A stretch of 19,353 nucleotides of DNA from PWVB01 sp964530185 (lineage in GTDB: Bacteria > Chloroflexota > Anaerolineae > B4-G1 > SLSP01), in assembly GCA_964530185.1 (NCBI GenBank), contig CAZHBB010000052.1, positions 1 to 19,353 on the forward strand, read 5' to 3'. The notes under the pieces were generated by a model. It was not told the DNA's origin and ran no database searches. It worked only from the letters and a program-made list of their open reading frames with translations. Numbering within the stretch: the first letter of the stretch is position 1; each line of letters opens with the position of its first letter. This document shows positions 7,615 to 15,088 of the stretch, one piece after another. The translations under genes and the position numbers were made by a program.

Positions 7615-8946
7615 CTACCGGATGGCCAAGCGTTGGGCCAGCGCTTCGAACCCTTGCCGAAATGTCTCGTCGATGCCAGCGGCGAAGGGGGCCGGACCGA
7701 GCTCATCGTACCAGTTGGCGTTGATGACCTCGTAGCCCCCCTCCAGAAGTAGAGCATCGGTGGGCAGGTACGTGCTCACCTCCTGGCAATAACCCCAGGC
7801 GACCAGGTGCGGGTCATCGAGCCAGCCACGGAGCAGGCTCAGCCACTCGGCCACAGCCTCCCCGTTGAACCACGCTATGCGGTGGCCTGGAGCAAGTTGC
7901 AGCAGCCCGATTTCCATTGGCAATATGCTCGGCATCGGGCGTCCCGAGCTCACAACCTGAGCCCAGTAGCGTCCGACATTACGGCTGAGCTCGTCCTCTT
8001 GCTCCGCCATGGCCCGCCAGAAATCCAGCGACGGCATTCGCTCCAGATCTCGACGTGGATGGACCCAATCGCTGACAGCGTCCAGCGCCAGCGTTAACGG
8101 ATCCGCTGGACTTCCCAGGGCGGCGATCACGTCCCTCGCCAGTTCGTCGCTTACCCGTTGGAGGTCCTCGGGGGAAGACTTGCGGAAGGCCCTGGTGGTC
8201 GTGTCGGCAAGGGCTCGTGGTCGCACATCACCAGCCAACCCCTGGATGAACTGCCCCTGCACATGTGGGCCTAACTGTCGTCGGAGTGCCTGGCGGGTCG
8301 CCCCAGGGAAATCCGCCGAGACACCATCCCAGGCAAAGCTGTAGGCGATCACCGGATGACAGCCATAGCTAAAGAGAACCGCACGCTCATCCCCTATCTG
8401 TGATTGGATGTCCAGGACCCAGAGGTCCGGGTTGTAGACCCCGGCGGGATTGGGCGCCATGATGATCCTACCACTGTCGGCCCGTCGGCGATTGATGCCA
8501 ATATGAGAAGCTCCGCGGTGCACACGTATCGTCACCGGTTGTAGCTTTGTCAGGGCCTGCACGACCAGGGAGTCCAACGCCTCGACCAGGGCGTCGTAGT
8601 ATCGGGAGAGAAGGGGAGGCTCAGAGATGAGGGTGGGGTACTTGTGGAAGTTCGTCATGGGGCCACTGTGTACGTGGGCGAAGTTGATTACCACGGCCGG
8701 GTAGGGGGCTCCGCTGAGGGCCGACAGTCGCTGTCGAAGCCTCGCGGCGCGCGCATGGTCCATGCCGATCAGATCTAGCGAGAGCCAGAGCTGGCGCTTG
8801 CCGTTCTGATCCTCGAGCAATACGGCCTGGGCCATCAGTGGGTCCAGGATCTGGGCCCCAGGCGTGAAGCGAGGCCCGCGACCTCCCATGGGCAGTCCCA
8901 GAGGGGGAGTGATCTCCATCTCGGCCCAACCAGCCTGGTTCGACAT
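7615..8946 (-). CDS. Neutral/alkaline ceramidase-like amidohydrolase
   Basis: Resembles the N-terminal catalytic domain of neutral/alkaline non-lysosomal ceramidases, zinc amidases that cleave N-acyl bonds. From 8946 the protein is 443 residues, shorter than classical ceramidases (about 650-750), and lacks their C-terminal Ig-like domain. Seen motifs: AGWAEMEITPPLGLPMGGRG at the start, NFAHVHSGP (His91, His93), FSYGCHPV (His197), QGLAGDVRP, and candidate later zinc ligands Glu363 (NGE) and Tyr in the STYLPTD/GGYE segment. There is no signal peptide, unlike secreted ceramidases, so it probably acts in the cytoplasm on an imported or internal amide. I chose ATG 8946 for its GGAGAG site; the frame extends to 9051 inside the upstream gene, and the family motif starts only here. 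It is last in the operon, 13 bp after the M55 peptidase. True substrate unknown. Confidence 0.85.
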   Translation of the reverse strand: MSNQAGWAEMEITPPLGLPMGGRGPRFTPGAQILDPLMAQAVLLEDQNGKRQLWLSLDLIGMDHARAARLRQRLSALSGAPYPAVVINFAHVHSGPMTNFHKYPTLISEPPLLSRYYDALVEALDSLVVQALTKLQPVTIRVHRGASHIGINRRRADSGRIIMAPNPAGVYNPDLWVLDIQSQIGDERAVLFSYGCHPVIAYSFAWDGVSADFPGATRQALRRQLGPHVQGQFIQGLAGDVRPRALADTTTRAFRKSSPEDLQRVSDELARDVIAALGSPADPLTLALDAVSDWVHPRRDLERMPSLDFWRAMAEQEDELSRNVGRYWAQVVSSGRPMPSILPMEIGLLQLAPGHRIAWFNGEAVAEWLSLLRGWLDDPHLVAWGYCQEVSTYLPTDALLLEGGYEVINANWYDELGPAPFAAGIDETFRQGFEALAQRLAIR

Positions 8947-8959
8947 GTCTCTCTCCATG

Positions 8960-9754
8960 TCAGCGATAGATGAGTTCCAGGATGTCGTCGCCACGGATGC
9001 GCACGGTCTGGCTGTCCACGCGCTCGACGTCTGGTGCCGAGGCCTTGGCATCGGCGGTATCGGTGTGGAAATAGCGGATCTCGAGTTCGTACGGCGGATC
9101 CCAGACCAGTGGCGCTACGGGATTTGTGGCGTGATTCTGCACGGCGGTCTGGATGCGACCGCGGATCAGCGAGCGGGCGGCCTCCTTCGACAGCGAGATC
9201 GCGCTGTTGCGGCTCAGGCCGCGCTTGACCGCCGCCGTAACAATTCCCGGGATCAGAGCCTCAACCTCGCGGCATGCTGCATCGTCGCCGCTCAGGAAGA
9301 TCATGGGGATGCCCAGGGCCCCGCAGTAGAGCGCGAATTGGGCTATCTCTCCGATCGGCGTGCCATTGAGCTTCATGTAATCGATGTGTCGGCTGCTCTG
9401 GGTGTGGGCGAGATTGCCATCGATGACGCCTGCCATGGCGTGCTGCCCGATCATCAGGGCGACGTCGTATTCTGCCGTCACGGTGCGTTGAACTGACTCA
9501 GGGGCCAGGGGCCGCCCATGGAGCAACAACGCGCGTGGATGGATTTCCTCGAATTTGATCCCTCCTGGGCCGTGACCATCGATGACCAACACCTCTTCCA
9601 CGCCAGCGTTGAGCAATCCCTCCACCGCGGCATTCACCTCCTGGGTCAACAGATGTTTCGCCTCTTCGTAATAGGGCCCGGTCGCGTACGATTGCTGCTC
9701 GAATGTCACGACCCCTGCCACTCCCTCGATATCTGTCATCATCACAGCCTTCAT
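8960..9754 (-). CDS. M55 family D-aminopeptidase (DppA-like)
   Basis: Zinc aminopeptidase of family M55, whose DppA prototype from Bacillus releases N-terminal D-amino acids from short peptides in the cytoplasm as a self-compartmentalising decamer. The 264-residue length fits. Metal ligands by family alignment are visible: Asp8 and Glu10 (TDIEGV), His61 (DGHG), His105 (GQHAMAG) and Glu136 (GEIAQF). His117 in LAHT matches the catalytic His region. A GAGGAG ribosome-binding site precedes the ATG at 9754. It lies 57 bp after the DegT-like gene and 13 bp before the ceramidase-like gene. In this setting it might trim a peptide or amino-acid moiety from a glycoconjugate, for example a muropeptide-derived D-Ala peptide; that role is inferred. 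Confidence 0.92.
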   Translation of the reverse strand: MKAVMMTDIEGVAGVVTFEQQSYATGPYYEEAKHLLTQEVNAAVEGLLNAGVEEVLVIDGHGPGGIKFEEIHPRALLLHGRPLAPESVQRTVTAEYDVALMIGQHAMAGVIDGNLAHTQSSRHIDYMKLNGTPIGEIAQFALYCGALGIPMIFLSGDDAACREVEALIPGIVTAAVKRGLSRNSAISLSKEAARSLIRGRIQTAVQNHATNPVAPLVWDPPYELEIRYFHTDTADAKASAPDVERVDSQTVRIRGDDILELIYR

Positions 9755-9811
9755 GTCATCTTCTCCTCTTCTCGCCTGTGGGTGCCGTCTCAGTCAAGTG
9801 GCCGTGGAGCT

Positions 9812-11056
9812 CTAGGCTCGATACACGCGGTCCACCTTGTGGAAAATAGCCAGTGCATCCTGGAGCTCTCGCTCTCCCCAACCTTCATGGATGCTCACGT
9901 TGAAGTGCGTCGCGATAGTCTCCATGGCGTTGGGGCATGGGAATTGGCGCGTTGGATCGCCCCGGTAATCCGGGCTACTCCAGGGATAACCGCTATGTCC
10001 GAAGACTCGGCGTTCAGTGAACCATTTCATAGTGTGAGGCAACGCCGCGCGGTAATCTGGCGTGACCGGCAGGCCCTCGGCACTCAGGGCCTGGCAGTAG
10101 GTGAGTTTATCCACCCGGCATGCCTTGGGATGGAAGCGCATGCGCAGGAACCAGTAGCTGGGCTCGGCCCCCGGAAGTGGCTCCGGGATGGAGGCACATG
10201 CCAGCTCCTGCAGCCCTTCGGAAAGCTGTGCCACGAGCTCACGTCGCCGTTGTACAAAGCCGGGCAGTTTTTTGAGCTGTACGCGCCCCAGGGTGGCCCC
10301 AAGTTCGCTTAAATTGAAGTTCAGTGAGGCCATCACGTTCGTCGTGCCCTCTGGCAGGAAGAAGGGCTTGCCGCGGTCTGCAGCCCGACGCAGAGCGTGA
10401 TACAGGGATTCATTGCGAGTGTACACCAGTCCTCCCTGGCCCCCTGTGCAGTGGTGTTTCCCGAACATGGTGGAGAAGACTGCGATGTCGCCAAAAGTAC
10501 CCACGGGGCGACCGCGAAGGCGCGCGCCGTGGGACTGTGAGCAATCTTCAATCACCGGAATCTCGTGCTCTCTGGCTATTGCCACGATGCCCTCGATTTC
10601 GGCGGGCTCCCCGCCAATGTGAGGGACTACGATGGCCCGTGTCAGGGGGGTAATCAGAGCTGCGACCTGCTCAGGCCCCGTGTTGTAGCTGCCAGGGGCC
10701 GTATCTGCCACCATGGGGATCAGGTTCAAGAGCGGTATCGGCATCATGCCCCCGGGGTCGGTGACGGCTCCTACGATCACCTCGGTGAAGGGTTCCAACT
10801 CCAGAGCCCGCAGGGCCACGTAGAGCCCGGCTGTGCCCGAGCTGACGGCATCGGCGTAGCCGCCGCCCAAAGTGGCAGCAAACGCTGCACAGTATTGTGC
10901 TTCCTCTGGGCCGTTGTAGCCGGGTGGGGCTCCTGTGGCGATGGCTCGATCGAAGAGGGCCATGACGGCAGCTTTTTCCTCAATGCCTACATGGCCTCGC
11001 TGTGGAAAAGGCTCGGTGCGGACCGGCTTGCCCCCATCCACTGCCAATTTGTCCAT
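9812..11056 (-). CDS. DegT/DnrJ/EryC1/StrS family PLP-dependent enzyme
   Basis: Fold-type I PLP enzyme of 414 residues, normal for sugar aminotransferases of this family. SSGTAGLYVALRAL (about 72-84) is the phosphate-binding turn. The PLP-ring Asp is Asp171 in VIEDCSQSHG, and the Schiff-base lysine is Lys200 in FSTMFGKHHCTGGQGG, so the active site looks intact. Related enzymes move an amino group between glutamate and a keto-sugar nucleotide, but here no nucleotide-sugar enzymes are nearby. The gene is embedded between the SIS-domain gene (24 bp upstream) and the M55 peptidase (57 bp downstream). It may therefore act catabolically on an aminosugar, or on a small keto/amino compound. GGGAGG precedes the ATG. 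The substrate cannot be assigned. Confidence 0.92.
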   Translation of the reverse strand: MDKLAVDGGKPVRTEPFPQRGHVGIEEKAAVMALFDRAIATGAPPGYNGPEEAQYCAAFAATLGGGYADAVSSGTAGLYVALRALELEPFTEVIVGAVTDPGGMMPIPLLNLIPMVADTAPGSYNTGPEQVAALITPLTRAIVVPHIGGEPAEIEGIVAIAREHEIPVIEDCSQSHGARLRGRPVGTFGDIAVFSTMFGKHHCTGGQGGLVYTRNESLYHALRRAADRGKPFFLPEGTTNVMASLNFNLSELGATLGRVQLKKLPGFVQRRRELVAQLSEGLQELACASIPEPLPGAEPSYWFLRMRFHPKACRVDKLTYCQALSAEGLPVTPDYRAALPHTMKWFTERRVFGHSGYPWSSPDYRGDPTRQFPCPNAMETIATHFNVSIHEGWGERELQDALAIFHKVDRVYRA

Positions 11057-11080
11057 GGCTGCCTCCCAGGTGTGGGCCTG

Positions 11081-12118
11081 CTACTCTGTCTTGGTGACTT
11101 TGCTCAGCATACGCGGCGCCTCGGTGTCGAAGCCCTTCGCCCGCGTGAGGTGATAGCAGACCAATTGCCCCGGCACGATGGCGACTATTGGGCTCACCCA
11201 CTCAGCGAGGTCAGCAGGCAGCGCGATAGCACGATCGGCCAGATCCAGTGCCTGTTCGGCGTTGGATAGGACCAGTAACTCCACCCGCTGCTCGCGCTTG
11301 AGCCGCGTTACCAGTTCATAGAGGTGATCGAAGACGGCGCCCTTGGGCATGACTACAAAGACAGGGAACCCCTCGAACACCATCGCCACGGGCCCATGCT
11401 GGAAGTCGGCCGATGAATAGGGCACAGCTACCACATATGTGAGCTCTTTGAGCTTGAGTGCCCATTCGTAGGCCGTCGCATAGTTGTAGCCCCGGCCCAG
11501 CACCACACACTGGCTCATGTAGCGGTAACGCTCGGCAAGCAGGCGGATCTCTGAGTCCTGTTCCAGCATCGCTGCTATCGCATCCGGTACACATCGTAGC
11601 TCTGCTAGCCGTTCCTCATCACCCTCCAACGCCACAGAGAGCATGGCAATGCTCATCAGTTGTGCGGTGTAGGACTTGGTCGCTGCTACCGCGCGCTCCG
11701 GCCCTGCGCAGATGTCAATGACCCAATCACTGGCCCGTGCGAGGGGCGAGTCCGGTGTGTTGGTGATGGCCAGGGTTGGCAGGCCCTGACGTCGACCCTC
11801 TTCCATCACGCTGACGATATCAGGGGATTGCCCGGATTGGGAGATGCCTATGATCAATGCGCGATTGAGCTGTGGTGGACGTCGGTATACACTGAAGAGC
11901 GATGGCGCGGCCAGTGCGATGGGCCATCGGTTGTATGCCCCCCACAGGTACTTGGCGTAGAACCCCGCGTGGTCAGAGGTGCCGCGTGCGGTCAGGTAGA
12001 CGTAGTCGATGTCCATCGACCGTAGCTCGCGCCCCAGGTCGCGGATGGTTGGCCATTGGGTTTCGATCAGGCGGCGAATCGTGGCGGGCTGCTCAAAGAT
12101 CTCGTCTCGTAAGCCCAT
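11081..12118 (-). CDS. SIS-domain aminosugar-phosphate isomerase/deaminase, GlmS C-half-like
   Basis: Protein of 345 residues with two SIS sugar-phosphate-binding domains, matching the isomerase half of glucosamine-6-phosphate synthase without its glutaminase domain. Seen motifs: EIFEQPATIRR at the N-terminus, GISQSGQSPD, AATKSYTAQL, YEWALKLKELTYV, FQHGPVAMV and the C-terminal PRMLSKVTKT. Stand-alone proteins of this kind act as NagB-II-type glucosamine-6-phosphate deaminases or AgaS-like galactosamine-6-phosphate deaminases. Directly following NagA, it is best read as the deaminase that turns the deacetylated aminosugar phosphate into a ketose phosphate plus ammonia. I chose ATG 12118 because AAGGAGG lies 5 nt upstream; the longer frame from 12145 overlaps the nagA stop. 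The spacing to nagA is 23 bp. Glucosamine versus galactosamine specificity is not resolved. Confidence 0.9.
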   Translation of the reverse strand: MGLRDEIFEQPATIRRLIETQWPTIRDLGRELRSMDIDYVYLTARGTSDHAGFYAKYLWGAYNRWPIALAAPSLFSVYRRPPQLNRALIIGISQSGQSPDIVSVMEEGRRQGLPTLAITNTPDSPLARASDWVIDICAGPERAVAATKSYTAQLMSIAMLSVALEGDEERLAELRCVPDAIAAMLEQDSEIRLLAERYRYMSQCVVLGRGYNYATAYEWALKLKELTYVVAVPYSSADFQHGPVAMVFEGFPVFVVMPKGAVFDHLYELVTRLKREQRVELLVLSNAEQALDLADRAIALPADLAEWVSPIVAIVPGQLVCYHLTRAKGFDTEAPRMLSKVTKTE

Positions 12119-12141
12119 ACATTCCTCCTTGCATGAGGGTG

Positions 12142-13347
12142 TCAATCCAGCGCTCGGTACACAATCTTACCGTCGATCACTGTCAGGACAACACGCAACG
12201 ATGGGTCGAGAACGACAAAAGTCGCTGGGCCTCCTCCTTTGAGGTCATCGTTAAGGCCTTCGCCCAGGCCTAACAGGCGGGCTGGATTGGACGCCGCCAT
12301 GCGCACTGCGTCGATCAGGGAAGTCCCCACCATGTTGACCATGTTGCGCAGGCATTGGTCCATGGTCGCCGTGCTGCCGGCGAGGGTGCCATCGGCCAGA
12401 CGGGCCGCCCCGTCCCTCACGGTCACCTCACGACCGACGAGGCCATAGGTGCCGTCTCCAAGGCCCGCGGCGGCCATCGCGTCGGTGATCAGGATGATGC
12501 GATCTGGTCCCAGACAGCGCAGCAGTAGTTTGATCGCGCCTGGGTGCACATGGATCAAATCGGCGATCAACTCCGCTGTGACGCCCTCTGACGTCAACAC
12601 GGCCCCCACGACGCCCGGGTCTCGGTGGTGAAAGCCCCGCTGGGCATTGAAGGTGTGGGTGACATGCCGAAAACCGTGTTGAAGGGCCGTGGTTGCTGTC
12701 TCATAGTCCGTGTTGGAGTGACCTAACGCGGGGACCACGCCAGCGTCCTCCAGCAGCGCCACCACCGCATCCATGCCAGAGAGCTCTGGGGCCAGCGTCA
12801 TCTGGCGGATCCAGCCCTGGCCGTCCTCGAGAATGCGGGCCACCTCACGGGTATCCGGCTGGCGGAGCCATGTCGGATCGAAGGCCCCCTTCTTCTCGCG
12901 GTTCAGATAAGGCCCCTCCAGATGGAGTCCCAGTGGCTGGGCACCAGGGAACGTTCCTTGGTCCAACACCTTGGCATAGGCCGCCACCAACTCTCGTAAC
13001 TGCTGGAAATCGGGCGCCGCGATGCTGCACAGAAAACCGGTCACGCCCGTGCGGGCCACGGCAGCGGAGTAGGTCTGTAGATCGGCCAGCAATGCCGCCT
13101 CCAGCTCGCTTTCAGCTTGGGTGGGGCTGCCGAACCGGATCCCGAACCCGCCGTGTACATGGATGTCGATCAATCCTGGGATGACTGTATGTCCTGTCAA
13201 GGGACTGTGGGGCTCGGGCGATGCGGATGGTTCGGCCCCTGGATAGCGGAGATAGGCCGCTTTGTCCTCCAGTGCGAGGTCGAGCGTCGCCGGCTCAAAG
13301 CTGCCTCTTGATGTCAAAACGTGGACTCTTTCCGAAGTCAATGTCAC
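12142..13347 (-). CDS. nagA: N-acetylglucosamine-6-phosphate deacetylase
   Basis: Cytoplasmic metal-dependent amidohydrolase that removes acetate from GlcNAc-6-phosphate (or GalNAc-6-phosphate), the committed step of N-acetylhexosamine catabolism. The 401-residue length is usual. Visible signatures: PGLIDIHVHGG with His63/His65, LHLEGPYLN with the metal ligand Glu144, ALGHSNTDY with His210, THTFNAQRG with His231, and catalytic Asp289 in LITDAMAAAG. The usual HLFNAM motif reads HTFNAQ here. The start is GTG at 13347 with GGAGGGG upstream; it begins 1 bp after the MFS stop, so coupling is likely. No GlcNAc kinase or PTS gene is in the window, so the phosphorylated substrate must come from elsewhere. 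Cofactor use and exact hexosamine are inferred from the family. Confidence 0.93.
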   Translation of the reverse strand: MTLTSERVHVLTSRGSFEPATLDLALEDKAAYLRYPGAEPSASPEPHSPLTGHTVIPGLIDIHVHGGFGIRFGSPTQAESELEAALLADLQTYSAAVARTGVTGFLCSIAAPDFQQLRELVAAYAKVLDQGTFPGAQPLGLHLEGPYLNREKKGAFDPTWLRQPDTREVARILEDGQGWIRQMTLAPELSGMDAVVALLEDAGVVPALGHSNTDYETATTALQHGFRHVTHTFNAQRGFHHRDPGVVGAVLTSEGVTAELIADLIHVHPGAIKLLLRCLGPDRIILITDAMAAAGLGDGTYGLVGREVTVRDGAARLADGTLAGSTATMDQCLRNMVNMVGTSLIDAVRMAASNPARLLGLGEGLNDDLKGGGPATFVVLDPSLRVVLTVIDGKIVYRALD

Positions 13348-13348
13348 G

Positions 13349-14668
13349 TCACACCCCCTCCATTTCCGGAATCTCTGTAGTCGGTCTTATTATGCTCGCA
13401 CGGCTCTCTTCAAGATAATACACCGCTGGGATGGCCCGCAAGCTGATGCCCATGAGCAGAGAGAGCACACCGCCTATCACAAACCATACCTGGATGCCCA
13501 GGGTATCGGAAAGCGGGCCTGCTATCGCCATGCCTAGTGGAGTCGCCAGCCCTGAGAGACTTCCGATGACTGTAAAGGTGCGTGCCTGGATCTCAGGTGC
13601 CACGACGTCCTGTAGGATCGCGAAAAATGGGCCATTTATGAGTGGGTTCATGAATCCCGCACCGAACATCGCGATCATCGCCAGCCAGAACGCAGAAGAT
13701 GGGGCTAATCCAAGGAGCACAAAGAAGACACTGGCGCCAATGAGGCCCACCATGGAGGTCAGAATGCGTCGTTTGAACCCACCCCAGGCGCTCAGGACGA
13801 TGCCGCCAGCGATCAAGCCGGCGCCCCACGCGGACTCCATCCATCCCAACTCCAGCGCTCCTTTGTTGAAGTGTCGGATGACCAGGATAGGCAGGAGGGA
13901 GAAAGCCGGGTTCAGCACAGCGTTGAGGAGGGAGGCCACGATCAGCACGATGAAAATACCCGTCCAATGCCAGATGTAGGCGAAACCTTCTCTGATATCG
14001 GCGATGAGGCTGACCACTGGCTTCTCCGTGGCCCCCGCGCGTTGTTTTGGTTCTGGGATATGGACGAAGAAGAGGGGAACGATGGCGAAAATGGCTGTCC
14101 CGACATCGATGCCCATGATCACGTGAAGGGGCATCGTACTCATGGCCAGGGCACCCAACGGGGGCGTTGCGATTGTCAGGATGCCCTGGAGGGTTTGGTT
14201 CATTCCTGACACGCGCGTGAGCTGTGTCTTAGGTACCATCAGTGAGGTGGCAGCCTGCATGGCGGCCCAGTGGAAAGTCCCTCCTAGAGCGCGGACAAAC
14301 ATGATGAGGTAGATGTGCCAAACTTGAAGTATCCCAGCCCATGCCATCACGCCAAGCACAGCCGAGAAAAGTGCCACCAGGCTGTCGGCGAGGATCATGA
14401 CATAGCGGCGGGGCCAGCGATCGACGAGGGCTCCGACTATGGGGCCTAATAGGACCTGGGGAAGCATGGCAACCAGCGAGGCCGTTGCCAGGATGGTGGC
14501 CGATCCCCCTGACGCCTGAGTTAGCCACCACACCAGGGCAAACCCTCCTATCCTGCTTCCCACCAGCGACAGCGCCTGCCCGCTCCAGATGGTGAAAAAA
14601 GGAGTCGTCCAGCGCCGCTCCTCCGTTGCCTCAATGGGTTTAGCTTGTGTTGAGGCATCTTCGTTCAT
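13349..14668 (-). CDS. MFS transporter, MefA/EntS-like (MFS_3) type
   Basis: Major facilitator superfamily protein of 439 residues with about 12 membrane segments. The N-half shows the loop motif GALVDRWPRRYVM, and the fold resembles the MFS_3 group (EntS, macrolide efflux MefA), many of which are proton-driven exporters. A short polar N-tail (about 22 residues) precedes the first helix. I chose ATG 14668 because GAGGAG lies 6 nt upstream; the frame runs on to 14878, but that extension lacks any transporter-like or hydrophobic pattern. It abuts nagA with 1 bp between them and is preceded by a 420-bp gap, so it may head its own transcript. In this locus it could import a substrate or export a by-product; the sequence does not decide. 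Confidence 0.9.
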   Translation of the reverse strand: MNEDASTQAKPIEATEERRWTTPFFTIWSGQALSLVGSRIGGFALVWWLTQASGGSATILATASLVAMLPQVLLGPIVGALVDRWPRRYVMILADSLVALFSAVLGVMAWAGILQVWHIYLIMFVRALGGTFHWAAMQAATSLMVPKTQLTRVSGMNQTLQGILTIATPPLGALAMSTMPLHVIMGIDVGTAIFAIVPLFFVHIPEPKQRAGATEKPVVSLIADIREGFAYIWHWTGIFIVLIVASLLNAVLNPAFSLLPILVIRHFNKGALELGWMESAWGAGLIAGGIVLSAWGGFKRRILTSMVGLIGASVFFVLLGLAPSSAFWLAMIAMFGAGFMNPLINGPFFAILQDVVAPEIQARTFTVIGSLSGLATPLGMAIAGPLSDTLGIQVWFVIGGVLSLLMGISLRAIPAVYYLEESRASIIRPTTEIPEMEGV

Positions 14669-15088
14669 GTTGTTCTCCTCGTGAGCGTAATTGTTTGTTA
14701 TCTCTTTGGACGGCGGTCGTACCACGGCAAACCTGGTGATCGCTGAGCCCTCGGTCCTTGTCCCTGATTTCGGGCTGGAGCTTTCCGTAGAAGGTGGATG
14801 GAAGTGTCTCTTGAGAGAGGACTCGAAGCACGGCCAACGCTGTGGCGCAGTGAAATTGATGTGATGAGGGATCTGCAATCACGTATGGCGGGTACTTTTT
14901 GGGGATTTCTTATCCTCCAGGGTGAACACCCCGCGTGCTCCATCGCCTCTCATCGAGGCTAAAGCTGCACTCTGTCATGTGGGGTGTCACACGGCCTCGG
15001 ACTGGGTTCGTGCTGTCCTGGATCTCCCTCGCGACGTCCGGTGTCCAGCAGACGCGGCAGGGATAATCGTGACCATGCGGTCTTGGCT
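14669..15088. other. 420-bp gap between GH2 and MFS genes, no gene
   Basis: Open frames here show no family resemblance and I see no pseudogene remnant. A perfect stem, GCCTC-TCATC-GAGGC, lies around 14946-14960, and near 14804 there is a small hairpin around TCTC-TTGA-GAGA. On the minus strand a TGGTAC-G-ACC segment (around 14712-14727) looks loosely like a T-box bulge but has an insertion. The length suggests a promoter and structured leader for MFS-nagA; no clear hexamer pair or T-tailed terminator was identified. Confidence 0.5.

Noticed and set aside
7341..7757. Minus-strand open frame of 138 codons across the intergenic region
   Set aside because: Its first part overlaps the ceramidase-like gene in another frame and the rest has no motif, membrane segment or ribosome-binding site.
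8864..9496. Plus-strand open frame of 210 codons
   Set aside because: Antisense to the M55 and ceramidase-like genes, no ribosome-binding site that stands out and no recognisable motif.
9518..10312. Plus-strand open frame of 264 codons
   Set aside because: It lies antisense to the M55 and DegT genes, which have clear family motifs. Its translation is rich in His/Arg/Gly with no fold signature, as expected of a GC-rich shadow.
13431..13979. Plus-strand open frame of 182 codons
   Set aside because: Antisense to the MFS gene; its Pro/Ser/Arg/Ile composition mirrors membrane-helix codons read backwards.
14712..14727. T-box-like antiterminator core (TGGTAC-G-ACC-GC on the minus strand) 44 nt upstream of the MFS gene
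   Set aside because: The invariant UGGNACC bulge is interrupted by extra bases. I see no Stem I specifier loop with supporting motifs and no terminator or sequestering helix next to the start, so resemblance is probably chance.
14669..14878. 70-codon upstream extension of the MFS reading frame
   Set aside because: It has no hydrophobic or transporter-like pattern, and GAGGAG sits correctly for the ATG at 14668, so this is leader rather than protein.
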